Source: Dactylis glomerata
Taxonomy: Eukaryota; Streptophyta; Magnoliopsida; Poales; Poaceae
DNA length: 64,000 nt
Assembly: GCA_007115705.1 (NCBI GenBank)
Contig: QXEO01001030.1
Coordinates: forward strand, 839,353-903,352
Reading direction: 5' to 3'
Part shown: positions 32,818-44,158 of the stretch, one piece after another
Position numbering within the stretch: the stretch's first letter is position 1
Layout of the letters: the number at the start of each line of letters is the position of its first letter
Notes under the pieces: generated by a model
The model's database searches: none
Seen by the model: only the letters and a program-made list of their open reading frames with translations
Told to the model about the DNA's origin: nothing
Position numbers and translations under genes: made by a program

Positions 32818-32980
32818 TCCAGATTGTGTAGTTGGGCTGTTTCTGCTTGAGATCGAGGACCACGTCGACGTGGTTGTGGATGCCTAGCATCTAGAGGATG
32901 GCGAAGGAGAAAGTAGCACCGTGAGGGTTGACAAGGGGGTTGGCGTCGGAGGAAGCGTCGAAGGCGCAGGTGACGCTCAT

Positions 32981-33719
32981 GTTGGTGATCTAGGGAAAGG
33001 TAGCGGTTGTGGTTGGGGTGCGGCGGCGGTGGCTGGGGTTGTGCGGAAAAGCGAGAGGCCTATGAGAACTCGAGATCCAATCAACTGGGAAATTCTTAAG
33101 TGTCAGACATCCCATAAAATACATATCAGTTGCATATTTATGCTAGAACAATATAACGCATTTCAGTTGTATTTTGTAAAAACTACAGTTACATTTCTTG
33201 GAATCTAAGAAAAATAGGTTGCCGCCTCGAGCACTCGACTGGCTGATCGTTGTGCGACCCAACTTTCATTGCACTGCGCAATAAAAAAGGAATTTGCTGG
33301 AAATCAGGTCCAATCTTTAATTAGAGATCAGTCGCTTGATATAGCCGTTTTGTTGGATACTTGTGCACCTTATTTCATCTACAGATGCCATGGTTGACGA
33401 TCTCGTCGCAGTCGGAGACGGCGCGGCTAGCCGCGGCATCGACGGCGAAGACAAGGAAAGTAACTTAGAATTTCGAGTGTTGGGTTCGGATTCGAGTGCG
33501 GGGGTCGGATGGAGGAGGGCGGTGCGACGAGGCATCGCGGAAGCGAGGCCAGCCACGGGTGGCGATCTGTCGGCGTTGAAGCAAGGGTTGGATGAGAAAG
33601 AAGACTGGTCTCTATCTAGAAATTAGTCCCTGAGCAAATCTCTTATTGCACTGGCTCTTGGGGATCCGGCCGGCACGACGAGCGAATCCCTTTGGATCTG
33701 ATCTTTGTTTACCACCTAA
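32981..33719. other. No gene identified (upstream of the UBN2-like pseudogene)
   Basis: On the minus strand a short open stretch (33556-33317, MASVDEIRCTSIQQNG) could be the original N-terminus of the pseudogene, with an intron-like gap between, but I cannot support a model. The same region occurs reversed at 39748-40460. Confidence 0.4.
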
Positions 33720-34027
33720 GGCCCTTTTGTACAGGGATTAGAGGGGACAGAGGGGATAAAAACCGGACCACCCTGCGATCCTACACAATCCCCAAGTTAT
33801 CGTTTTGTAGGCAGGGATTAACCGGTCAAACCCCGCTCATCCCCGAAAAACACGAGACCGTAGTGTATTTCTAATCCACGACTCCACCCTCGCGTTTTCT
33901 CTCGGGCGAGCGGAAGCGAGATGGTTGCCCCGCGGAATTCAGGGGATTGGGTGGCTGGGGAGTTTCCACCCAAAACACGGTGGGTAATACACTGAGACAC
34001 ATCAATCCCTGCCTACAAAACAAGGCC
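33720..34027. mobile_element. Tourist-like MITE, 308 bp (copy 1)
   Basis: Terminal inverted repeats GGCCcTTTTGTAcAGGGATT and (complement of the right end) GGCCTTGTTTTGTAGGCAGG are flanked by TAA on both sides (33717-33719, 34028-34030). A 3-bp TAA target and the GGCCTTGTT-type end point to the PIF/Harbinger-derived Tourist group. Confidence 0.85.
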
Positions 34028-34214
34028 TAACACTTTTCAAGGACCGGACATGGGGAAAAAGGCGGCGGAACAGACGTTTCCGGCCACGCCCGAACAAGAC
34101 CTCTCACATGCACGCACACAACGCACGCCATGTCGCCATGGACCGCACGGTGCGTGCGAGAGCCAGAGGAAGGAGACGACGAAAGCCCCGAGTAAAGCTA
34201 AAGTATACTACTGT

Positions 34215-35662
34215 ACTGTGTATCATACCAAATACCAAATTGAGAGCTCTGCCTCGGCCACCGGTGGTTGTCAAGAGAAGAAGCCTCTGCCTCGCCACAT
34301 CAGCTCCGTGATGTACGTACTACTCCGTGCTGTACGTTGTACTGCACGATCGATCCGCTGTGATTTCAGCGGCTCCGGGACAACACCAGGGCTTGAGTTT
34401 TCTTTTGCAGATGGGACAGTGTGCTGATCAGATCAGAGATCGACACGAGGTACGAATTGCGTTATAAAATGCAGATAATCTTGCCACGGTGGGTGTTTAT
34501 CAGGATTCGGGAACATGGCCGGGAACGAGACGCTGCCGGCGCCTTGGAACGTGTGGGATGGTCGGCGCGAAATGTGGACAGCTAGGCGAGCACGCACGCG
34601 TGAAAAACATCGCTTTCGACCGCCTTTTCCCGCCACTTGTTCGTTGGAAACATACGACTAGCGGAAAACGGCTACTAAATGCGAATGTGCTGCGGAGTAT
34701 ATATTTTTTAACAGCATAACCTTCGGCGAAACGAAACTTTTTTTACTGTATCTCATTTGATCCTGAGGTGAAACTATGTTAAAAATCTGACCTTGAGTTC
34801 GATCTCAATGAGGATGGAGCTGGGGTTGTGTGTAGGTCGATGCCAAGTAAATTTGAAAAAAAAATGGTATATTACTTCGGCGCCATAAACCTCGGCGCCG
34901 ACCTTTTTTTGATGCCAAATCTTGTGGCGCCATCCTTGCTTCGAAGCGGAGATTATTGGTACCACGTACACCATTTTGGTTCTATTCTTATTGGCTTCGA
35001 ATCAAGGGTGGGATATTAAAATAGTTTCACATAGCAGTCAGATAGATATTAGTTTCATCAAAGAACCGCCTTTATCAAAAAAACTACTGCCGTGGAGGTA
35101 TAGTACGTAAACATACACGTGTTTGGTCATGCTCTAGGTGACACCAATGAGCTATATCTATTATTATTTTTCAAAATGGGGATAATCCCGGCCTCATGAG
35201 CTAGATCCAGTGGACGGCTATTCCGACATGAACTCTAGGTGAGATCAAAGTAAGATTAAAGCCATTGGATTTTCTCCTACATCGGTACGTTTAACTCATA
35301 GGATCAGTGGTGGGGCAGCAGTAATAATGTTTAATGGGGGCCAAACATGGTAATCCTTCATTAGGGGGGCAACCATGATATTTTTCTCTAAAAATGGCTT
35401 CTAAACCTAGCTTATGTTTACAAATTACCTTGTTGTAATCTGCATTAGGGGGGGGGGGGGCAAGGCCCCTTCTGGTCCCCTAGCTCCGCCACTGCATAGG
35501 ATTGTATTGTACTTCATAAAGTTTTCAACTGACTGTTGTGTACTGCATTTTATAGCAAATTTAACAATGGGAAACTATAAATATATCTCATCGGGTTAGA
35601 TGTAATCCCTTTAAAAAAATGGAATTGAAAGTTTTAAAAAATTCAAAACAAAATTATAGATG
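34215..35662. other. Single-copy spacer, no gene identified
   Basis: This begins the only part of the right half not duplicated in the window. I see no ORF with a domain on either strand. It includes a G13 run at 35448-35460 followed by AAGGCCCCTTCTGGTCCCC. Confidence 0.5.
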
Positions 35663-35671
35663 TTGATAATG
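35663..35671. other. Target-site duplication TTGATAATG, left
   Basis: Nine bases repeated exactly at 36361-36369, the duplication length of Mutator-like elements. Confidence 0.88.
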
Positions 35672-36360
35672 GGTGTTTCCTATTTGATGCGTTTTGCGTC
35701 GGTTACACACACCATCTATCACTCCTATTTTTCAACGCGGGCTGGCCCAATAGCACATTTGGGTTTCTCTCTGGTTTTCTTTTGCTTTTTTCTTTTTTCT
35801 GTTTGTCATTTTTTATTTTTCAGTATGTTTTATTTTTTGTTTTTATCTTCTTTTCTTTTCTCATAAAAATTTGAAACTTTTTCAAATTCTGTATAGTTTC
35901 AATTTTGAATTTTTTTTAAGTTTGAACACTTGTCAAGTTTGAACAAATTTGAATTTGAACAGATTCCAAATTTTGCACAAATTTTTGAATTTTAACAGAT
36001 TTTGGATCTAAACAAATTTCAAACAACAACAGATTTCGAATTTGCATAGAATTTATGGTTTGAACATATTTTGGAGTTGAACATTCTTCGAATTTGAATA
36101 GATTTTCAAATTTGAATTGAATTCAAATAAATTTTGAATTTGAACATATTTTCGAATTTGAACAAATTTAAATATGAACAATTTTTCAAATATGGAATTT
36201 TCTGAATGTGAATATTGATTATTTTATTTCACAGATATTTTAAAGCTCCGGAACAAAATAAAAATAATAAAAATGATCGATCGAATTGGGCAGGTCCACC
36301 TCAGAACACCTTGAGGCGTCAATTCGTAACGGGCGCTAAGGGCGCCAAATAGGAGCTCCC
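35672..36360. mobile_element. Non-autonomous Mutator-like element, 689 bp
   Basis: The left end reads ...TCCTATTTGATGCGTTTTGC and the complement of the right end ...TCCTATTTGGCGCCCTTAGC. These are inverted repeats of about 35 bases that are related but not identical, inside a perfect 9-bp duplication. The interior has no transposase. It is T-rich at first, then filled with imperfect repeats of GAATTTGAACAAATTT (about 35880-36200). Confidence 0.85.
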
Positions 36361-36369
36361 TTGATAATG

Positions 36370-37066
36370 ATGCATTCTACACGTATAAAATCTTAACTCA
36401 AAAAACTTATTTATTTGGTCCACATAAAAATAACAAAATCTAACAGTTTTTGGAGGTTTCAAAGTTTGCATTGTTCAATACTTCAGATTTCCACTTTTGT
36501 TATATTTGCGCTGCCTAGAATATGAAGTGTTTCTAGCTGGAAATTTGCATGTTTATAGAAGACATCATCTCCTACATTTAGGATTTTTTTTCATATTTTT
36601 TAAAAATCTAAAATGTGACATTCATTTTTTTTCAAAAAAAAAACCTAGCAACAAGTAGTTTGTCCTACAAAACGTCCTTGGCTAGCCGATTCGCCACTGA
36701 TCACAGCCACGCAACATCTCTATTTTAGCATGTTCATGGCATGTGATGTTCGTACCTTGTTCGCATGCTCTAGGTGGCCGTTACAAATGAGTTATTTGCC
36801 CTGACAAGATAAGCCCAATTCATCTATTAATTGTACTCCAATGAGTTGAGAACATCCCTAGAGATCTGAGAGCCCAATGTGGGTTTCAATCCCCAAAACA
36901 TCATTGTCAACCATATTCTCTTAGGCGGTAAAGCCTAAATTATGAAACCCGGCTCTAATACCCGTTGAAAGGATCAATATGGTCGACTAGAGGAGGGGTG
37001 GGGAGGGGGTTAATATGCGACTAACCATTTTAGTTACTTTTTCAAATTAAGGCTTGACAATTAAGT
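36370..37066 (-). repeat. Remnant of a second Copia-type element (primer site plus LTR start)
   Basis: GCTCTAATACCC at 36952-36963 matches the complement of the Copia primer site TGGTATCAGAGC at 10 of 12 bases. It is followed by TTGAAAGGATCAATATGGTC, a start seen in SIRE/Maximus-type Copia LTRs. The LTR is cut after about 100 bases by other sequence. No coding region remains to its left. Confidence 0.5.
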
Positions 37067-37742
37067 TGTAACATCCCAGGATTTCAGAAGAGAAATAGAG
37101 AGGAAACGGACATGTGCATTGCATCCAGGCATCATAAAATCCGGAGAATTTTCGCGCAACTAGCTTAAAACGCAAAGTGATCGAAGTTTCTCTCGCTCTG
37201 ATTGTTTAGTTTAGCATATCGGAGTGAGTGCGATAAATTTCGGCATGACCTTTATTGAATCATTGATTTTGGGAGAAGAATTTGAACTCAACATTTAAAT
37301 TTGAAATGCAAATAATTCAAATTAAAATTTTAATTAAAGTTTAAATGATTAATAAACATTACAAAAATTGAATATGAGAATGAATATTGAATATGTCTTT
37401 ATTACAATTAAATAAGTTATTATATTACAAATATCAAATAATGAGATTAATTACAAAAAGGAATGAATATTACAAAAAGGAATAAAGAAAAATCCTAACT
37501 AATAGTACATCTTGTCTTCATCTTCATTCCTGCAAATAAGAATTAACAAAGACAAAAGAAATATTTTGTTATGATTAAAATGTTTACCTCCATATTTTTG
37601 GAGGCAATTTAGTTTATTGAATTAGGGAAAAAAATTAGGAAGAACTCCTAACTTCTAAAATCCAGAACTAGAGGGCATCATCTTATTAAGCAACATATTC
37701 TTGAGTTTGGTCTATTATTAATACACTTGAGGTGAGAGGCAT
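37067..37742 (+). repeat. LTR-like fragment beginning TGTAACATCCC
   Basis: The TGTAACATCCCAGGATTTC start resembles many grass gypsy LTRs. The stretch is AT-rich, has no ORF, and is cut by the next LTR. Assignment is by the start motif only. Confidence 0.4.
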
Positions 37743-39275
37743 TGATACGTCTCAAACGTATCTATAATTTTTGATGCTACATGCTTGTTTATATACCATT
37801 TGCTTTGTGTTTTGTTATACTTCGTGGCGTTTTTATGCATTTTCTGGAACTAACCTACCAAAGAGACGCCACAGTGTCAGTTCCCTGTTTTCTGCTATTT
37901 TTAAGTTTCAGAAAAGCTACACAGGAAATATTTTCGAAATTGGATGAAACAAAAGTTGAACCTCCTATTTTTCGAGAACACGAGTCGAAGTCCAAAGCAG
38001 AGACGGAGGGGGGCCAGGACCTGGCCACACCCTAGGGCGGTGCGGGCCAAGCCCTGGCTACGCCACCAGGGGGTGAGCCCCCCTTGTCCACTTCCTGACG
38101 CCGCCTTTCCGCCTATATATTTCCCTCGATGGGAAAAACCTAAAGGCCCGATCAATTTTCCACGAAACCTACTGCAAGCTGCCGCTATCGTCGATGTGAG
38201 ATCGGAAGGGTCCAGAAGCTCTTCCCGGCACCCTGCCAGAGAGGGGAATCACCGCCGAAGGCCTTCTTCATCACCATGGTCGCCTCCGAAGTGATGTGTG
38301 AGTAGTCTACCTTGGACTACGGGTCCATAGCAGTAGCTAGATGGTTGTCTTCTCCACCATGTGCTTCATCTTTAGATCTTGTGAGCTGCCTATCATGATC
38401 AAGATCATCTTTGTGTAATTCTACATGTTATGTTTGTTGGGATCCGATGAATATTGGTACTATGTCAAGTTAATGTGCTAAATTATTATCTTTATGTTAT
38501 CTCTATGTTGTTTATGATCTTGCATGCTCTCCGTTGCTAGTAGATATCTTGGCCGAGTAGATGCTAGTGACTCCAAGAGGGGGTATTTATGCTCGATAGT
38601 GGGTTCATGCCTCTAGTAATCTGGGGAAGCGATAGAAACCAATAAGGTTGTAGATGTGTTGTTGCCACTAGGGAGAAAACAACATTCTTGTGTTCAAGAA
38701 CATTTGCATTGTTTACATTATGCACTTTGCTTAGTGCAGTTATCTGTTGTTCGCAACTTAATACTCAATGGGTGCTCGGACGACACCTTGAGAGTGGATT
38801 ATTAGTCATAGATGCAGTTGGATTACGGTCTATGTATTTTGTCGTAATGCCCAGAGTGAATCTCATAGTGATCCTCATGACATATGTACGCTATCTTTAT
38901 TCTATCAATTGCCCAACTGTAATTTGTTTACCCAACATGTTATTATTTATCTTATGGAGAGACACCACTAGTGAATTGTGGACCCCGGTCCATTCTTTTA
39001 CACTGATATTACCATTTTACTTTTACTCGCTTTATTTACATTCTTGCAAACTATTACCTTTTACCACTCGATACGCTTAATCCTTTGTTCACAGCAAACC
39101 GGTGAGATTGATAACCTCACTGTGAGTTGGGACAAAGTACTTGGTTGTGTTGTGTGCAGGTTCCACGTTGCTGCTGGTGAAAAGCTATATGCCGACAAGT
39201 TTCCCGGCGCCATTGTCCGGAGTGTTGCAAAGCTAGCGGGCATCAATCTTCGGAAGTTTGGTTCTTTCTCCTCCT
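37743..39275 (+). mobile_element. LTR fragment related to the solo LTR, abruptly ended at the N
   Basis: It starts TGATACGTCTCAAACG and follows the solo LTR (minus strand of 24148-25708) for about 1.5 kb, through landmarks such as GCTCGATAGTGGGTTCATGCC, GGACCCCGGTCC and AAGCTAGCGGGCATC. It lacks roughly the last 190 bases of that LTR and stops at the N. With no second end there is no target duplication to confirm. It is a diverged member and not a copy of the solo LTR. Confidence 0.85.
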
Positions 39276-39276
39276 N
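39276..39276. other. Single undetermined base (N) at a sequence junction
   Basis: It is the only N that I see in the window, and it falls exactly where the LTR fragment breaks off and the inverted block begins. Confidence 0.95.
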
Positions 39277-39452
39277 TCGTATTACTTAGCTTTTACTCGG
39301 GGCTTTCGTCGTCTCCTTTCTGGCTCTCGCACGCACGGCGGTCCATGAATGGCGTGGCGTTTTGTGCGTGCATGTGAGAGGTCTTGTTCGGGCGTGGCCG
39401 GAAACGTCTGTTCCGCCGCCTTTTCCCCATGTCCGGTCCTTGAAAAGTGTTA

Positions 39453-39747
39453 GGCCTTGTTTTGTAGCAGGGATTGATGTGTCTCAGTGTATACCCACCG
39501 TGTTTTGGGTGGAAACTCCCCAGCCACCCAATCCCTGAATCGCGGGGCAACCATCTTCGCTCGCCGAGAGAAAACGCGAGGTGTGGAGTCGTGGATTAGA
39601 AATACACTACGGTCTCGTGTTTTTCGGGATGAGCGGGGTTTGACCCGGTTAATCCCTGCCTAAAACGATAATGGGGATTTGTTAGGATCGCAGGGTGGTC
39701 CTTTTTTCCCCTCTGTCCCCTCTAATCCCTCTGTACACAACGAGGCC
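39453..39747. mobile_element. Tourist-like MITE (copy 2)
   Basis: Reverse of 33720-34027 with small deletions, flanked by TTA at both ends (39450-39452 and 39748-39750). Confidence 0.83.
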
Positions 39748-40460
39748 TTAGGGGTAAACAAAGATCCAGATCCAAGGGTATTCGCTCGTGCCGGCCGGCA
39801 TCCCAAGAGCCAGTGCAATAAGAGATTTGCTCAGGGACTAATTCTAGCAGACCAGTCTTCTTTCTCATCCACCCTTGCCTCAACGCCGACAGATCGCACA
39901 CGTGGCTGGCTCGCTTCCGCGATGCCTCGTCGCACCGCCCTCCTCCATCCGACCCTCCGCACTCGACATCCGAACCCCACACTCGAAATTCTAAGTTACT
40001 TTCCTTGTCTTCGCCGTCGATGCCGCGGCTAGCGCGCGTCTCCGACTGCGACGAGATCGTCAACCATGGCATCGTAGATGAAATTGTGCACAAGATCAAC
40101 AAAACGGCTATCAAGCGACTGATCTCTAATTAAAGATTGGACTGATTTCAGCAATTCCTTTTTATTGCGCGTGCATGAAAGTTGGGTCGCACAACGATCG
40201 CCAGTGAGTGCTCGAGGCGGCAACCTATTTTTCTTAGATTCCAAGAAATGTACTGTAGTTTTTACAAATACAAACTGAAATGCGTTATATTGTTTAGCAT
40301 AAAATATGCAACTGATATGTATTTTTATGGGATGTCTGACACTTAAGAATTTCCCAGTTGATTGGATCTCGAGTTCTCATAGGCCTCTCGGCTTTTCCGC
40401 ACAACCCCAGCCACCGCCGCCGCACCCCAACCACAACCGCTACCTTCCCTAGATCACCAA

Positions 40461-41142
40461 ATGAGCGTCACTGCGCCTTCGACGCTTCCTCCGACGCCAA
40501 CCCCCTTGTCAACCTCACGGTGCTACTTTCTCTTCGCCATCCTCTATGCTAGGCATCCACAACCACGTGACGTTGTTCCTCGATCTCAAGCAGAAACACA
40601 GCCCAACTACACATCTGGAAGAAGTGAGCCTAGCTCAAGGCTATGGGATTGGATATACAACCAGGCACCAGGTTTAAATCCCCACGGATGCGAATTTGGG
40701 TTCTTATTATTTTTAAAAAAACTCGCTGTGGGGGTCTTCCCCACACGCTTTCTTTAAAAAAAACTACACAATCGGAGCCCTCTTCATGGTTCCTTCTGCT
40801 GCAAGTTCAGCCTCCTGGACCATATTGATGGCTCGACCGATGTTCGCAACCATGTTGACGAATCAAGTGGACGTCATCGACACATTATCGGCCCTTGGTT
40901 CTACAACACTGTCCCCAAGGATATCCCATGACATGATAATCCGTTCCTCAGACTTTTTACGTATGTTGGAACACCATCTATAACCTCTTCCTCGACTACA
41001 ACCTGCGCGTGCCATGACGCCAACAGGACTCACGTGTTCTATGATGAATGCTCCACCTCAGAATACTTTGCCAACTGAACATGTAGCCGACCCCTCTGCG
41101 ACTGTCTGCTCTCCCCATCTTCGACCAGCAGGCAAACAACTC
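40461..41142 (+). pseudogene. Copia-type gag (UBN2-like) pseudogene, main part (copy 2)
   Basis: Reversed copy of the pseudogene at 32272-32980, interrupted by the same SINE. Extra one-base deletions break the frame further, for example in the segment after the SINE, where the CSLLDHIDG-type reading is lost. Confidence 0.7.
40620..40761 (+). mobile_element. Au-like SINE (copy 2)
   Basis: Same insertion as 32668-32817, with A and B boxes still recognisable (TAGCTCAAGG has lost bases). The flanking duplication is preserved with single-base losses at 40605-40619 and 40762-40776. Confidence 0.85.
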
Positions 41143-41151
41143 GTCGCCAAG

Positions 41152-43936
41152 TTTTTTTTGAAACGAGGCAAAGATTTGCCTTATTCCATTAATTAAGGAG
41201 GAGAAAGGAGTTTAGGGTTACAGGAGCTCCGCTCCTAACACAATGTCCTACTCTCACGGCATTAATGCGCTCAAATACTTGGCTCTGGCTATCCCCAAAG
41301 GGCGGGCTCCTCTTAATGGAAGAAATAATCAAACGCGGGCATGGAGGCTACATTTTTAATACTATCGCATTTCTTTCGTTCCAAAGCTCCCACGCGGGGG
41401 AGGAGCAGGATGTTAGGCACTTCCGCCATCTACCATGGGCTCCGGAGATTGCACACCACCACTCATGGAGGTGTCAAAGTTGCTCCAAAGGCTCGTGTCG
41501 AAATCCCACTAGGCCGACGCCAATCTCTTAAGCCATTCCAAACTCGAATGGAGTATCTACACTTGAAAATGAGTGGGCCGCCGATTTCGTTTCTCTTTTG
41601 CAAAGTTGGCAAGGTCCACAATTTGGCCACCCCCTCCGCAATAGGCGATCCGACGTCCACACCTTATTTTGAGGCTCAACCAAGCGAAAGTTTTACATTT
41701 TGGAGGAGCCCAATTAGCCCAAACCCGCCGGTACCATAAAGGAGGTTGGAGTAGCGGTGAATGAGCTATGTAGGCCGTCGAGAAGAGAGTATGTACCAGT
41801 AGCAACGAGTCTCCAAGTAATAGAGTTGGCTCATCGGTAAGGTGGATTTCTTGAATTTTTGTCCATAGTTTGAGAACTCCATAATGTGAGTCACATCAAT
41901 CCCATCCTTGAAGAGCGGTTCGAAATCCAAAAGTCTTGCTCAAGCCCTATCCTCACGGAGATATTCTTTCTTGGAGATGGTGAATATGGATGGGGCGATG
42001 TCTTTAGGAATAAGCCGTCGAGCCATGGGCCTGCCAAACTTGTGGTCTTCCGTCACCAATGCTCAAGTTATGCTATTGTAGAATAGGCTCATATCTTCCT
42101 TGTTGCAAGGGTTCCCCAAAACCAACCCAAGTGCGTCCTAGGTCCGTCCATTCATGCCAAGTCCATCTAGCCTTAGCGCTTTCCCAAAACTTCTCTAGGT
42201 TTAATTCCAAGGCCTCCCCTATCTTTGGAGAGCACACAAATCATCCCATTTAAACTTTGCATCCCCCCGGAAACCTTGGCCGAAGCCACCCACACAAATG
42301 CTCGTTCTAGCTTCGTCATGGCCTTCAAGATGCCCTTTGGAACGGCAAGGCGGTAAGTGGGTAGATGGCTTGGGATGTGATGACGGATTTGACCAATTCC
42401 ACTCTTTCAGCGGTGTTTATGTACTTTCCTTGCCCTAATGTAAGTTTGCTTTCCATCTTGTCAACAATATATTGGATTCACCGCTACAAAGCCGGTGGAC
42501 CGAAAGAGGTAGCCCCAAATATCTAATAGGGAATGAAGAGTGCAACACGGGGAAACCATTGAGGATTTATTCAAGGTTAATCTCAGAGCCTCGAATGGGC
42601 ACCACCATACTCTTTTGAACATTGGTGACAGGGCCGGTCACCTCTCTGAGTCTTTGAGAATGCGGGAGAGCATCTCCATATGATCTTTTCTAGGGCCATA
42701 AAGATGACTCATCATTGGCATAAAGGGAGGTGCGCAAAGTAGTGTCACGCCCCATAGGCGATGAAGATCTCCGTTCTCTGTCGATTTGGCAAGGATGGCT
42801 TGAAGTGGGTCAATTGCAAGGACAAAAAGTAGCAGTGAGAGGGGGTCTCCTTGACGCAAGCCTCATCCATGGTAAATCGGGGATCCCGACACTCCATTCA
42901 AGAGGACCCTAGAAGTTGCGGAGTGTAGGATTGCCACGAGCCAATTTTGGAATCTTGGTGGGAAGACAAGTCGTTGGAGGAGTCCACAATGTAGTCCCAT
43001 CGCACGCAGTCAAATGCCTTCTTAATGTCAAATTTTAGCAACAAGGCCGGGGTTTTTGCCTTGTGAAGCCACCTCGCATAGTTGCGCACATAAAGGTAGT
43101 TCTCATGGATGCTTCTCGTCTTGATGAAGGCGCTTTGGGACCTTGATATTAGGACATTCATGAAAGGGGCAAGACGGGTTGCCATAATTTTTGTGATAAT
43201 CTTGGCCACGACATGGATGAGGCTAATGGGCCTAAATTCAGAGATGGATTCACCCCTTCTTTCTTTGGGATCAAGACAATGTTTGCAGAGTTGAGCCAAT
43301 GAAAATTCTCGGAATGGAGATTGGAGAAGAGGTTGATGACTTTCATAAGGCCTTCCTTGATGGTGCCCCAACAAGCTTTAAAAAACACTCCGGTGAACCC
43401 ATCCGGTCCCGGCGCCTTGTCGGAAGGCAAGGCTCTAATAGCCCCATGAACCTCCTCTTTCGTGAAATCGTCGGCAAGGCTAGAGAGGTCGCATTTTGGA
43501 ACATGGAGGTTGCCCCAATTAAAATCACGCGACCGTCTTGGTCCTCTCTTCATGCTCTCTTTGAAGTGCGTGTGAATGGTTTGCTCAATGTCCTCATGCT
43601 TGGTGACCATCCCGAACCCCTCTTTAAACGAAGGATGAAGTTTCTCATTCTTCTAGCATTGATTTTCATGTGAAAATATTTAGTGTTGGCGTCGCCTTCT
43701 TTTAAGTTTACCATCCGGGCACTTTGTTTCTTTCTACCCCTCTTCATAATGGCCAAGCTTGTGACCCTCCTTTGAGGATTTTTCTAATGTCATGCCCTCC
43801 GGAGAAAGGGCGCGGAAGTCTTGTGCCTCATTAAACCGGAGGATTAACTCAAGCCCCATGTGTAGGTGAAGCTTGACATTCGAAGAGAAGGACCTACTCC
43901 AAGATCTTAGACTTTTAGCCACCTTAGTTAGCTTAG
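41152..43936 (-). mobile_element. 5'-truncated LINE (copy 2)
   Basis: Reverse of the LINE at 29455-32262, with the tail as a T8 run at its left and the 9-bp duplication GTCGCCAAG at 41143-41151 and 43937-43945. Confidence 0.92.
41250..43756 (-). pseudogene. LINE ORF2 remnant (copy 2)
   Basis: It carries the same RT and zinc-finger segments as copy 1 (KAPGPDGFTGVFFKACW, KKAFDCVRWDYI, CKTFAWL), broken by many more frameshifts, especially between 41250 and 42700. The YAND box region is itself damaged here. The pieces are much shorter than in copy 1 although the element is the same. Confidence 0.88.
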
Positions 43937-43945
43937 GTCGCCAAG

Positions 43946-44121
43946 CTTCTCCATGACGCTGTCGCAACGTCCTCCCCAAGAACTTCCTTGGCGCTCGCTG
44001 GTATCTGGAGAACGAGGAGCGCCGCCTCGCCGAACTCGCCAAGCGTGCGTCTACGCACGCGCTCATGGCGGCCAGGCAGCACGACAGAGACTTGTTCAAA
44101 TTTAGTAAAGCAACCATATGA
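43946..44121 (+). pseudogene. UBN2-like pseudogene, 3' fragment (copy 2)
   Basis: Reverse of 29270-29445, with the same WYLENEERRLAELAKRAS reading. Confidence 0.5.
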
Positions 44122-44158
44122 TGTAATGTGTTGACAAGAAAATTCAGATATTTATCCG

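Larger units (their letters stand above)
32272..32980 (-). pseudogene. Copia-type gag (UBN2-like) pseudogene, main part (copy 1)
   Basis: On the minus strand the reading begins MSVTCAFDASSDANPLVNPH, meets a stop, then continues MLGIHNHVDVVLDLKQ. A SINE interrupts it after NYTIW. It resumes with FMVHFCCKFSLLDHIDGST, WTCIDHIIGPWFYNTVPKDI and HDMIIRSSD. This resembles the gag-polypeptide (UBN2) family: a NYTxW motif, then a KFxLLxHIDG motif, then a conserved tryptophan and an aromatic stretch. Frame breaks follow (after IIRSSD), so it is not functional. It may be a degraded Copia gag or a domesticated stand-alone UBN2-type gene. The reading continues beyond the LINE. Confidence 0.7.
18914..34214 (+). 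repeat. Large duplicated block, copy 1
   Basis: This 15.3-kb block contains MITE, host gene, Copia with solo LTR, LINE, SINE and Tourist MITE. It recurs reversed at 39277-54427 and begins again in direct orientation at 54428. Its left limit is the outer TIR of the Stowaway MITE and its right limit corresponds to the N at 39276. Confidence 0.93.

Noticed and set aside
34050..34427. 125-codon ORF at the end of the Tourist/unique boundary
   Set aside because: No domain, and it is not preserved beyond the block limit in the inverted copy; composition-driven.
35880..36200. Satellite or centromeric repeat
   Set aside because: The GAATTTGAACAAATTT units are short, irregular and confined to the interior of the Mutator-type element.
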